Source: DASSCW01 sp036556695 (GTDB taxonomy: Bacteria; Chloroflexota; Limnocylindria; QHBO01). Taken from it: a stretch of 64,000 nucleotides of DNA. Location of the stretch: NCBI GenBank assembly GCA_036556695.1, contig DATBIY010000006.1, forward strand, positions 1 to 64,000, in the 5' to 3' direction. The notes below the pieces were generated by a model, which saw only the letters and a list, made by a program, of their open reading frames with translations, did not search any database and was not told where the DNA came from. This document shows, one piece after another, positions 25,775-33,929 of this stretch (the stretch's first letter is position 1; each line of letters starts with the position of its first letter). A program made the translations under genes and the position numbers.

Positions 25775-26494
25775 TCATCTGGCCAGCATCACCCGACGAA
25801 AGCCCTCTGCGGCGCGGAATCCGGTCCGTTCGCCGAGCTCCTCGGCACGGCGGCGGAGCCATCGCGCAGTCTCGTTGAAGTCATGGAACTGGGACACGTG
25901 GCAGGCCAGGGCAGCGATCTTCCGCTCCAGCGTATCGCCGATGTCCACGATCTGGTTCGCCTCGTTGGTGCTCCACAGGAAGAGCTCGGCGACCTTCCAG
26001 GGCTCGAGGCCGGCGCTCAGATGCTCGGGAAAGTTCAACGGGTCGCGCGCCGTGGGGAACACCGCGTCGACCGTCACCTGGCCGAGCGCCCGGTGATCGG
26101 GATGGTTGACCCATTCGTTGTTGACGAACACCACCGTCGGATCATGGGTCATCACCACTTCCGGGCGGAACGTGCGAATCGCGTGGGTGATTCGCTCACG
26201 CAGGCGCAGGCTGGCTTCCACCTGGCCGTCCGGCTCACCCAGGAAATCGACGCCCTGCACGCCGATCTCGGCCGCGGCGGCTCGCTGCTCCGCCTCGCGC
26301 CGCCGCCCGAGCTCCAGCGGATCGGCCCATGCGTCATCGGTCCCCTTGTCGCCGTTGGTGGCGAGCAGGTAGCGGGTCTCCGCGCCCTCCTGCACCCAGC
26401 GCGCGACCGTGCCCGCCGCGCCGAACTCGATGTCGTCCGGGTGCGCAGCGACGACAAGGACGCGTTCCGGAGTCGGCAGTCGATCGTCGGGCAT
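25775..26494 (-). CDS. PIG-L/LmbE family deacetylase
   Basis: 239-aa zinc-dependent N-acetylglucosaminyl-type deacetylase. Metal and catalytic motifs: AAHPDDIEFGAAGT at the N-terminus (His, Asp, Asp) and NHPDHRALG near residue 130 (His). Family members act on GlcNAc-linked metabolites such as mycothiol or bacillithiol precursors or antibiotics; which one applies is not visible, and no thiol-synthesis genes are adjacent. It starts 54 bases after the upstream ATPase gene and precedes the transpeptidase gene on the same strand. Confidence 0.9.
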   Translation of the reverse strand: MPDDRLPTPERVLVVAAHPDDIEFGAAGTVARWVQEGAETRYLLATNGDKGTDDAWADPLELGRRREAEQRAAAAEIGVQGVDFLGEPDGQVEASLRLRERITHAIRTFRPEVVMTHDPTVVFVNNEWVNHPDHRALGQVTVDAVFPTARDPLNFPEHLSAGLEPWKVAELFLWSTNEANQIVDIGDTLERKIAALACHVSQFHDFNETARWLRRRAEELGERTGFRAAEGFRRVMLAR

Positions 26495-26548
26495 GCTGTT
26501 GAGTGCGCGCCATCGTAGCGGAGGGCCGGCCCAGGGGAATGCCGCGCG

Positions 26549-29362
26549 TCAGTCGACGCTGAGCGGGACCAGTGGCGGTTCAGCGGTGCTCGGGGCTCCG
26601 ATCGTGAAGGCGGCCCCGACCGGTCGCGGGTCGAGGCGGACCAATGCGTCCTGCGGCGACGCCAGGCTGTCCAACGCCCAGGCGGCGACCTCGTCGTCGT
26701 GGGTGAACAGGACCACCTGGCGCTCGCCGCTGATGGCGTGGAGGACGTCGAGCAGCTGGCGCTTGCGCTCCCCGTCGCACTGCGCGGTCACCTCGTCCAG
26801 CAGCAGCGGCGCACGCTCGCCGGTGCTGACCAAATGCTCCGCCATCGCCACCCGCAGCAGCAGGTAGACCTGCTCACGCGTGCCTTCCGACAGGTACCTT
26901 GCGTCCCGCCACTGGCCTGTGGCGCTTTCCTTCACGCGGACGTGGAGCGAGGCAGGGTCGACGCTGACCTCCACGTAGGCGCCTCCGGAGACGACCGGCA
27001 GCCAGCGCAGGACGGCACGCGCCAGGACAGGCGCCAGGTCGCGATGCACCCGCTCCTGCGCCGCGCGCAGCAGACCGAGGGTGGTGTCGATGGTTGCGGC
27101 AAGGCCCTCGACGCGCTCGAGCTCGCGTTGCGCGGCGTCGGCTGCCTCCTCGGCCTCGGCCACGTCCGGAAGGGCGGCGCGCTGGGCGTCGAGGGCGCCG
27201 CGGGCCACGTCATGCTCGCGTTCCAGCTGCTGCGCCTCGCGGCGCAGTGCAGCCAGGTGCTCGTCCGACTGGACGCCAGTGGGCAGGGCGATGGCCTCCG
27301 CCGCCAGGGCCGCGGCCAGCTCATTCGCGCGCTGCCGGCGCCGCTCCGCGTCCCCCTGCAGGTCGGCCAGACTTCCGCCGTCCAACAGGGCCTGGAGCTG
27401 CTGCCACTCGGCAAGGGCTCGCTGATTGGCCTGCAGCGCGCCGCTGCGCTCCTCCCGCCAGTGCTCGACGGCGGCGCACAGCTGCTCGGCATCGGTTGCG
27501 GTGATCTCAAGCTCGGCGGCAACGGCCCGCAGCCGCTCCGCGGCCTCGTGGGCGCGGCGCCGAGCGGCGGCGGCGGCATCCTCGGCTGCGCGCCGCGCGT
27601 GCAGCTGGTGGCGCAGCGCCTCGGCGCGATCGGCGAGGCGCTGCAGCGCGGAGCGGCTCTCGCAGGCGGCGTGATAGGTGGCGGCCGCCGCCGCCGGGTC
27701 CGCGTCGGCGGCCAGATCCTCTCCGCGGTCGCGCAGCGCGGCAGCGAGATCGTGGCGTGCGGTCAGCAGCTGCCCCTGCAGCTCGGCGTGCCGAGCCTCC
27801 CAGCGGATCAGCGCGTCGCGCTGCACGGCGATCGCGGCCACGCGGTCGGCCAGCTCGGCGATGGCGGCTGCGTCCTCGGGCAGGCCGCTCGCCCGCGCGC
27901 GGCCAAGTGCCGCGTCGCGGCGCTCCGTGGCAGCCGCGCGCGCGCGGCGATACGGCTCGACGCTGGCCTCGGCGCGCGCCAGGGCGTCGGCGGTCGCGCG
28001 TGATCGCGAAAGACTCCAGGCGCCAGCCGCGCCCAGCGCCACGGCGAGCAGGGCAACTGCCACGGCTCCCGGCGCGCTGACCGCCACGAGCAGGCCCGCG
28101 GACACAATGGCAAGCAGGCAGGCGCCGCCGAACAGCAGCTGCGGCCGCGCCGCTGCCGAGCTGCCCCTGCGCAAGCCGGCCAGCTGCGCCTCGAAATCTG
28201 ATGCCTCGGGAAGCGGCGCCTGCCCCAGAGTGGCAGCCAGCTCTCGAAGCGCCGGAGCATCCCAGCCGGGCGCGGGATTGGGCTCGACCGCGGGCCGGTC
28301 GCCGAGCAGGTGCAGTGCCTGGACGGCCAGGCTGACGGCGTGCTGTGCGGCCACGACCGACGGATGCGGACGCACATCGCCCGTCGGAGGCTGGGGCAGC
28401 GCATCGAGCTCGGCCTGCAGCGCATCCGTGGTCGGCCCCGACAGGTCGACGGCAGCCGGGCGGTTGCGGTAGCCATCCACCGCGGCCGCAGCACGTGCGG
28501 CCAGCTCATCACTGGCGGCCAACGTAGGCGGTGGTGCGGGGTGGCGAGCCTGCAGCTCGGCCGCTCGCGCGGCGCGGGCGCTTGCCTCCGCGGCCTGCAT
28601 GCGCGCAACGGCTGCCTCGGCACCCGCCAGGCGAAGCCGCGCGGACTGGGCGGCGCGCTCGGACGACTCGACGGCAGCCGCCCGCTCAAGGAAGTCGGCG
28701 TGGGCCTGACGAGCCTGATCGTGAGCGGCAGCTGCGGCGGTCAGGCGGTTCCTGGCGGTGCGCAACGGCCCCTTGGCCGCCACGGTATCGGCACCCACCG
28801 CGTCACGCCGGAACTGCTCCAGGCGAGCAATGGCCTCCGCCGCGGTGACGTCCGCCCCGTGGGTGGCCGCGGCGCGCTGCATGTGCTCCTGCAGGCCTTC
28901 GGCCGCATCTGCCACTGCCATGATCTGGGCCTGGCTGACGCTGACGGTCGTGGCGAACGAATCGCGATCCAGGCCGAGCCAGCGGGAGGCGTCCGGCGTG
29001 CCGTCCAGGATCTCGTCCGACACGTCGCGGCCGAGGTCGACATCGACCGCGCGGCAGGCGACCTTGTTCGCCAGGTCCTGGGTGACGTCGATGGTCCTGC
29101 CGTCGTCAAGCTGCATGCGCGCCTCCACCTCCCAGCGATCCGGCTGATCCCAGGGCTTGTGGCGCAGCGCCAGCTCACGCTCGACGGCGGTGCCCGGGCC
29201 CTTGCCGCGCCGAAGGCCGGTGATGGCCAGCCGCAGCGCGGCGTGCCACGAGGACTTGCCGGACTCGTTGGGACCGGCGATGACCGTCAATCCAGGAGCC
29301 AGATCCAGCGTCTCGTTCTGGAACGGCCCGAAGGCGCGGGCCACGACCCGCTGGATGCGCAT
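26549..29362 (-). CDS. YhaN-like AAA ATPase with coiled coils and central membrane hairpin
   Basis: 937-aa SMC/SbcC-like ATPase. Walker A is AGPNESGKSS near residue 30; the C-terminal half-site has the signature YLSEGTREQVYLLL, Walker B PLLLDEVTA and a His loop LFTHDD. Between them run long Ala/Arg/Glu-rich coiled coils. Around residues 410-450 there are two hydrophobic helices (LFGGACLLAIVSAGLLVAV and AVAVALLAVALGAAG), as in Bacillus YhaN, which would tether the coil to the membrane. It pairs with the metallophosphoesterase gene one base upstream (YhaO/SbcD role), so the two likely form a DNA-end processing or repair complex. Confidence 0.88.
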   Translation of the reverse strand: MRIQRVVARAFGPFQNETLDLAPGLTVIAGPNESGKSSWHAALRLAITGLRRGKGPGTAVERELALRHKPWDQPDRWEVEARMQLDDGRTIDVTQDLANKVACRAVDVDLGRDVSDEILDGTPDASRWLGLDRDSFATTVSVSQAQIMAVADAAEGLQEHMQRAAATHGADVTAAEAIARLEQFRRDAVGADTVAAKGPLRTARNRLTAAAAAHDQARQAHADFLERAAAVESSERAAQSARLRLAGAEAAVARMQAAEASARAARAAELQARHPAPPPTLAASDELAARAAAAVDGYRNRPAAVDLSGPTTDALQAELDALPQPPTGDVRPHPSVVAAQHAVSLAVQALHLLGDRPAVEPNPAPGWDAPALRELAATLGQAPLPEASDFEAQLAGLRRGSSAAARPQLLFGGACLLAIVSAGLLVAVSAPGAVAVALLAVALGAAGAWSLSRSRATADALARAEASVEPYRRARAAATERRDAALGRARASGLPEDAAAIAELADRVAAIAVQRDALIRWEARHAELQGQLLTARHDLAAALRDRGEDLAADADPAAAAATYHAACESRSALQRLADRAEALRHQLHARRAAEDAAAAARRRAHEAAERLRAVAAELEITATDAEQLCAAVEHWREERSGALQANQRALAEWQQLQALLDGGSLADLQGDAERRRQRANELAAALAAEAIALPTGVQSDEHLAALRREAQQLEREHDVARGALDAQRAALPDVAEAEEAADAAQRELERVEGLAATIDTTLGLLRAAQERVHRDLAPVLARAVLRWLPVVSGGAYVEVSVDPASLHVRVKESATGQWRDARYLSEGTREQVYLLLRVAMAEHLVSTGERAPLLLDEVTAQCDGERKRQLLDVLHAISGERQVVLFTHDDEVAAWALDSLASPQDALVRLDPRPVGAAFTIGAPSTAEPPLVPLSVD

Positions 29363-29363
29363 C

Positions 29364-30458
29364 TCAGGCGACCTCCAGGTCCGGCCGGCCCTCGAGGGCG
29401 CGCAGCCCGGTCAGCACCACGCGACGCCGCGTGTCGGGGTCGGTGATGGACTCCATGGCATCGCGCACGAACTGTCCGCGCACCGTCTGCTCGGCGGCGA
29501 TGGCCTCGACGTCATGGCCGATGCGGATCTCGCCGGCGCGGATCACCAGCCCGTCGAGGTGCTCGCCCAGGCGCTGCAGCTCGGCGATGTCGAGCGCCAT
29601 GCCGGGTGCCAGCTCTCCCTGCAGCGTGACTCGCACGCAGCCGGCCAGGCCGGCCAGGGCATCGCTGACGATCCCCGCCAGCTCGGTGGCGTGGCGCGCA
29701 TCGTCGATGGCCACCAGCACGTCGTGCACCTCGCTGACCGCGACCCGGCGCCGCTCGCGGATGACGCTGCCGTCGGCCGACACCGTCACCAGGACGGCGC
29801 CGCGCTCCCCCTCCTCGCCGAACTCGAGCGGGTCTGGGTTGCCCGGATAGGTATGGCGCTCCGCGTCGCGCGGCAGGTGGTAGTGGCCCAGGAACGCATG
29901 GCTGATGCCGGCCGCCGGCAGCTCTGCCGCATCGAACGGGGCGTGCGGCTGCTTCCCCTCCTCCTGCCAGCCGAGCAGGCTGCGCTCCGAGGCGTGGGCC
30001 AGGGCCAGGTGCACGCCGCCACGATCCGGGCGGAAGCCAGCGAAGAAGCCATCGGTGTTGGCCGGCGCGCGGTGTGCGGCACCCCACAGGGTCAGCCCAT
30101 CGGCCAGGGGGAACGGGGTGAGCCGCGCCTCGGTGAAGAGATGGACGTTCGGCGACCAATCGGTCAGCAGGTATGGACTGCGAGGAGAGAGCCAGTCGTG
30201 GTTGCCCGGCGCCAGGAACACCGGTCGGCTCGTTGCGGCCAGCGCGTCCTGCAGGAATGCGACGGTATCCGGCGTCACCCGGTCGTGCTCGAACAGGTCG
30301 CCGGCGCAGAGGATGGCGTCGACCGCCTCCTCCTCGGCCAGCCGGATGATGTGCTGCAGCGCGACGCGCCGGTTGTTGCGACGTTTGCGCGCGGTTTCGG
30401 GCCGTGCCCAGGCGAATGGAGCGTCGAGGTGCAGGTCGGCAAAGAGAACGAGCTTCAC
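29364..30458 (-). CDS. YhaO/SbcD-like metallophosphoesterase (DNA repair exonuclease)
   Basis: 364-aa calcineurin-like phosphoesterase. All five metal-binding motifs are seen: FADLHLD, CAGDLFEHD, PGNHDW, LAHAS and LGHYHLPRD. The C-terminal domain (about 240-364) fits the SbcD/Mre11 capping region. It would be the nuclease partner of the adjacent YhaN-like ATPase; its stop lies one base before that gene's ATG. Start is a GTG at 30458; a TACCCT hexamer (30472-30467 on the minus strand) eight bases upstream fits the leaderless pattern seen elsewhere in the window. Confidence 0.9.
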   Translation of the reverse strand: MKLVLFADLHLDAPFAWARPETARKRRNNRRVALQHIIRLAEEEAVDAILCAGDLFEHDRVTPDTVAFLQDALAATSRPVFLAPGNHDWLSPRSPYLLTDWSPNVHLFTEARLTPFPLADGLTLWGAAHRAPANTDGFFAGFRPDRGGVHLALAHASERSLLGWQEEGKQPHAPFDAAELPAAGISHAFLGHYHLPRDAERHTYPGNPDPLEFGEEGERGAVLVTVSADGSVIRERRRVAVSEVHDVLVAIDDARHATELAGIVSDALAGLAGCVRVTLQGELAPGMALDIAELQRLGEHLDGLVIRAGEIRIGHDVEAIAAEQTVRGQFVRDAMESITDPDTRRRVVLTGLRALEGRPDLEVA

Positions 30459-30531
30459 GCCTTCGAAGGGTAGCGAAGGTCGTGACAGCTAGGCCGTCGC
30501 AATCGACAGGCCCGAGAAGAACCTCAGAGGC

Positions 30532-30678
30532 TCAGTTGCGCGACTCGCGCTCGTTCACCAGCTGGATAACCAGCAGCACCGCCGCCACCACCAGCAGCAG
30601 GTTGACCAGCGCCCCGAACTGCAGCAGCAGGCCGAAGAACCATGCCAGCAGCGCAATGGCGATGAGCGTCCAGATCAT
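30532..30678 (-). CDS. Lmo0937-like small membrane protein
   Basis: 48-aa two-helix hydrophobic protein beginning MIWTLIAIALLAWFFGLLL and ending with a short charged tail VNERESRN. Length, the initial W-rich helix and the second helix (VNLLLVVAAVLLVIQL) resemble the lmo0937 family of stress-associated mini-membrane proteins. Its ATG overlaps the stop of the next mini-protein upstream (ATGA), so it is the last gene of the peroxiredoxin transcript. Confidence 0.7.
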   Translation of the reverse strand: MIWTLIAIALLAWFFGLLLQFGALVNLLLVVAAVLLVIQLVNERESRN

Positions 30679-30794
30679 TTGATCAGCAGCCAGCCCAGCC
30701 CCATGACGGCGGCCATCACCGCAACGCCGGCAAGGGCCACCCCGGCGGACAGGATGGCGATGGATGCCCCTGAAGGCCCACGCAGCGCGCTCAT
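30675..30794 (-). CDS. 39-aa single-pass membrane protein
   Basis: Tiny hydrophobic protein with a short polar head (MSALRGPSGAS) and one long membrane helix (IAILSAGVALAGVAVMAAVM). It matches no family I recognise. Four-base overlaps with both the peroxiredoxin stop upstream and the Lmo0937-like start downstream argue that it is translated. Longer readings of this frame run through the peroxiredoxin gene and are shadows. Confidence 0.6.
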   Translation of the reverse strand: MSALRGPSGASIAILSAGVALAGVAVMAAVMGLGWLLIK

Positions 30795-31261
30795 GCGGCG
30801 AGGGCGTCCATCAGCAGGTCCACATGCTCCATCGGCTTCACACGCTCCAGCACGTGCTCGATTCTGCCATCCGGACCGATGACGAAGCTCGATCGTTCGA
30901 CGCCCATGTAGGTGCGCCCCATGTACGTCTTCTCGACCCAGACGCCGTAGGCATCGGCCACGGCATGCCCCGGATCCGATAGGAGCCGATACGGCAGGGC
31001 GTACTTCTCGCGGAACTTGACGTGGCTCTTCACGGGGTCCGGCGAGACGCCGAACACCTCGACACCGGTGCTCATGACACGCTCGAAGTTGTCGCGCATC
31101 GAGCATGCCTGGGCGGTGCAGCCGGGCGTGTCGTCCTTGGGATAGAAGTACAGGACGTAGCGCTTCCCGAGCTGGCTCATGCGGCTGACGGTCGACCCGT
31201 CATCGGCCTGCAGGCTGAAATCCGGGGCGTCCTCGCGCGGCCGTGGCTTCACGAATTCCAT
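30791..31261 (-). CDS. bcp: Thioredoxin-dependent peroxiredoxin (BCP/PrxQ type)
   Basis: 156-aa thiol peroxidase. The peroxidatic motif is PKDDTPGCTAQACSMRD: the first cysteine (about residue 48) is peroxidatic, and a second cysteine five residues later is the resolving one, the atypical 2-Cys PrxQ arrangement. The fold core YVLYFYPKDD, VFGVSPDP and YRLLSDPG is complete. It reduces peroxides using thioredoxin in the cytoplasm. It follows the hydrolase-like gene with one base between and is coupled to two mini-membrane genes. Confidence 0.93.
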   Translation of the reverse strand: MEFVKPRPREDAPDFSLQADDGSTVSRMSQLGKRYVLYFYPKDDTPGCTAQACSMRDNFERVMSTGVEVFGVSPDPVKSHVKFREKYALPYRLLSDPGHAVADAYGVWVEKTYMGRTYMGVERSSFVIGPDGRIEHVLERVKPMEHVDLLMDALAA

Positions 31262-31262
31262 G

Positions 31263-32246
31263 CTACTGCAGCGTGCCGCCCATCTCCTCGATAGCCACCA
31301 GCACCGGCGGCAGGTCAACCACGCTGATCCGATCGGCCAAATCCGCGGCCACCTCGGCCAGGAGGCTGTCCGGCGCCTCGGCCAGGTCATGAGCGGCATC
31401 CGGGATGACGCGCATGGAAGGCCGATTGCCCCCGCCGCGCAGCGCTTCGGCCAGGAGTGCGGACTCATCCGGGTGCGACCACCGGTCCTCCGCCCCATGA
31501 AAGAGCGCCACGGACCGATGGAGCATGGTCGCCAGTGCGAGCGGCGGCGTGTGGATCGCCTGCTCGGTGCCGGCCAGGCTCAGGGTCAGTGGCCCGTCGG
31601 GCATCCGCAGCTCGATGCTCTGCTCTCGCCGCTCGGCGCGCTCGATGAGCTCCTCTGACCGCGCGTCCAGCGCCGCGACCAGCGGGTGCTGCCGATCGGT
31701 GCCGTCGCGGTCCCGGGCCGCCACGCCGCGCCGGAAGACGTCGCGCCAGGAGCGCGCCGATGCCCCGATCAGCGCCAGGGCGCTCACCGCCGGATCGCTG
31801 ATGGCCACGCTCAGGGCCAGGGTGGCTCCCTCCCCGTGACCGACGATCGCGGTGCGCCGCAGGTCGAGCGCGGGCTGCGAGCGCATGGCCGCCAGCATGT
31901 CGCGGGCATCGTCGATGCGAGTGAACAGCGCCGCTTCCTCCCACACGCCTTCAGATGTCCCGCAACCCCGCGGGTCACAGCGCAGGCTGGCGACGCCCGC
32001 ATCTGCCAGCGCGATGGCCAGGCGGCCCAGCAGCCCGCGCTCCCGCTCCGCAACGGCCTGCGGCGCGAACCAGGCCGCATGGGCGGTACGGTCCCAGGCG
32101 CCGTCCCGATCACGCGGCAGCCAGGACGGCAGCAGCAGCGCCGCCGGGTAGCGGCCGCGCTCGTCGGGCGGCGCATCGGGGAGGGTCAGCGTGCCGGCCA
32201 GCGTCGCGTCGCCAGCCGTGACTGCCAGCCCTTCAGATCGGCTCAC
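31263..32246 (-). CDS. Alpha/beta-hydrolase-fold protein lacking the nucleophilic serine
   Basis: 327-aa alpha/beta-hydrolase fold. The core strands and LRCDPRGCGTSEG oxyanion-type loop are clear. The nucleophile elbow, normally GxSxG, reads VGHGEGATLALS, with Gly (codon GGG) where Ser should be. A C-terminal Asp (FHGAEDRWSHPDE) and His (DAAHDLAE) at the acid and base positions remain. Either this is a non-catalytic binder or another residue acts. Start is GTG at 32246. The gene is coupled to the peroxiredoxin operon. Confidence 0.8.
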   Translation of the reverse strand: MSRSEGLAVTAGDATLAGTLTLPDAPPDERGRYPAALLLPSWLPRDRDGAWDRTAHAAWFAPQAVAERERGLLGRLAIALADAGVASLRCDPRGCGTSEGVWEEAALFTRIDDARDMLAAMRSQPALDLRRTAIVGHGEGATLALSVAISDPAVSALALIGASARSWRDVFRRGVAARDRDGTDRQHPLVAALDARSEELIERAERREQSIELRMPDGPLTLSLAGTEQAIHTPPLALATMLHRSVALFHGAEDRWSHPDESALLAEALRGGGNRPSMRVIPDAAHDLAEAPDSLLAEVAADLADRISVVDLPPVLVAIEEMGGTLQ

Positions 32247-32300
32247 CCCGGAAGGGTACGGGTCGGCGTCACGCTGCGCTGTGCTCGCGCCGGCTCGGCG

Positions 32301-33905
32301 TCAGCCGGGGCGCGGACCAGGAGCGGAGCGATCGGCCAGGATCTGGCCCGCGGCCAGCCGGCCGGGCGCGCCCATCACGCAGCCGCCGGGATGCGTGCCC
32401 GAGCCACATTGGTAGTAGCCGTGCAGCGGCGTGCGGTACTGCGACCAGCCCGGCGCGGGGCGGAAGAAGAACATCTGCGGCGCCAGGAACTCGCCGGCGA
32501 AGATGTTGCCCTCCGACAGGCCGGTGACGCGCTCGATGTCGAGCGGCGTGACCACCTCGCGCTGCAGGACCAGCTCGCCGAAGCCGGGGAAGAAGCGCTC
32601 CAGGGTGGCCTGCACCCGATCGGCCATCGGCTCACGCTGCGTGTCCCAGTCGGATTCGCGCAGGTGGTAGGGCGTGTACTGCACGAAGCACGACAGCACG
32701 TGGTTGCCGGGCGGCGCCATGTCGGGGTCGATGGTCGACTGGATGGCGCAGTCGATGTACGGATCCTCGCTGAACCAGCCGTACTTGGCAGCGTCGAAGG
32801 CGCGCTCCACGTAGTCCATCGATGGGCCGATGTTCAGGAAGCCGCGGTACGGCTCTGGCCCGTTGCCCAGCGTCGGGTGGGTGGGCAGCCCCGAGAGCGC
32901 GAAGTTGACCTTGGAGCTCACGCCCTGGAACTTCATGCGGCGGATGTCCTCCGCCAGGTCGTCGGGGAGCTCCCGCGGGTCGACCAGCTCCAGGAAGGTG
33001 CGCCGCGGGTCGAGTGCGCTCACCACCACGTCGGCAGAGATCTCGGTGCCGTCGGCCAGCGCCACGCCGGTCGCCTCGCCGTCGCGGGTGATGACGCGCT
33101 CGACCGGTGATTCCAAGCGAATCTCGGCACCGAAGGACTGCGCCGCGCGGGCCAGCACCTGCGTGAAGCCGCCGTTGCCGCCTTTGTGGAAGGCCCACGT
33201 GCCGAACGAGCCGTCGTGCTCGCCCAGCGAGTGGAACAGGAGCACCAGCCCCGAGCCCTGCGACCGCGGCCCGACCTTGGAACCGATGATCCCCGACGAG
33301 GCCAGCCAGCCCTTGAGCAGGTCCGACTCGAAGTAGTCGTCCAGGAAGTCGGCCGCGCTGCCGGTGAGCAGCCGCACGGCGTTGTGCAGCGTCCGCTTGT
33401 CCAGCGAGCGCAGCCGCGAGCCGAGTGCCGTCAGCCGCACCAGCTCCTCCGGATCGTCGCTGAACGGGTCCGGCGGCACCATGTCGAGCAGCGGCTTGAT
33501 GGCCTGGCACACGCGATCCAGGTCGTGCTCGTACTGGTCGTAGGCGTCGGCGTCGTGCGGCGAGTGGCGGATGATCTCGCGCAGGTTCTCGTCATGGTCG
33601 CGGCTGAAGAGCAGGTACTCGCCGTCCTCGCCGGGCGCGAAGCGAGTGCTCATCAGCAGCGGCAGGAACCCGTGCTCCGTCAGCTCCAGCTCGTGGATGA
33701 TCTGCGGCCGCAGCAGGCTGAGCGCGTAGCTGAAGGTGGTGAACCAGAAGCCGGGGCGCAGCTCCTCGGTGATCGCCGCCCCGCCCACCAGATGTCGCCG
33801 CTCCAGGATCAGCGTCTTCAGGCCGCCGCGCGCCAGGTAGGCGCCGTTCACCAGCCCGTTGTGGCCGCCGCCGATCACGATGGCGTCGTAGCGCTCCTGG
33901 CTCAT
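32301..33905 (-). CDS. FAD-dependent oxidoreductase, PYROXD2/CrtI-like
   Basis: 534-aa flavoprotein of the phytoene-desaturase superfamily. N-terminal dinucleotide motif VIGGGHNGLVNGAYLARGG, then LERRHLVGGAA, and a C-terminal FAD segment (GGCVMGAPGRLAAGQIL). The central part (VPPDPFSDDPEELVRL, KGGNGGFTQVLARAAQ) resembles PYROXD2-type proteins rather than true carotenoid desaturases, and no carotenoid genes are nearby. It is coupled with a GcvT-like folate enzyme 24 bases upstream, which hints at oxidation of an amine or methylated compound. Confidence 0.85.
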   Translation of the reverse strand: MSQERYDAIVIGGGHNGLVNGAYLARGGLKTLILERRHLVGGAAITEELRPGFWFTTFSYALSLLRPQIIHELELTEHGFLPLLMSTRFAPGEDGEYLLFSRDHDENLREIIRHSPHDADAYDQYEHDLDRVCQAIKPLLDMVPPDPFSDDPEELVRLTALGSRLRSLDKRTLHNAVRLLTGSAADFLDDYFESDLLKGWLASSGIIGSKVGPRSQGSGLVLLFHSLGEHDGSFGTWAFHKGGNGGFTQVLARAAQSFGAEIRLESPVERVITRDGEATGVALADGTEISADVVVSALDPRRTFLELVDPRELPDDLAEDIRRMKFQGVSSKVNFALSGLPTHPTLGNGPEPYRGFLNIGPSMDYVERAFDAAKYGWFSEDPYIDCAIQSTIDPDMAPPGNHVLSCFVQYTPYHLRESDWDTQREPMADRVQATLERFFPGFGELVLQREVVTPLDIERVTGLSEGNIFAGEFLAPQMFFFRPAPGWSQYRTPLHGYYQCGSGTHPGGCVMGAPGRLAAGQILADRSAPGPRPG

Positions 33906-33929
33906 CGGTCCATGCTCCTTCGGTCCATC

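Noticed and set aside
25741..25785. Repeated CATCGGCTCA-like words near the transpeptidase start
   Set aside because: Short, GC-rich words also found before other genes (20835, 60097); they fit chance and codon usage at start sites and show no regular spacing.
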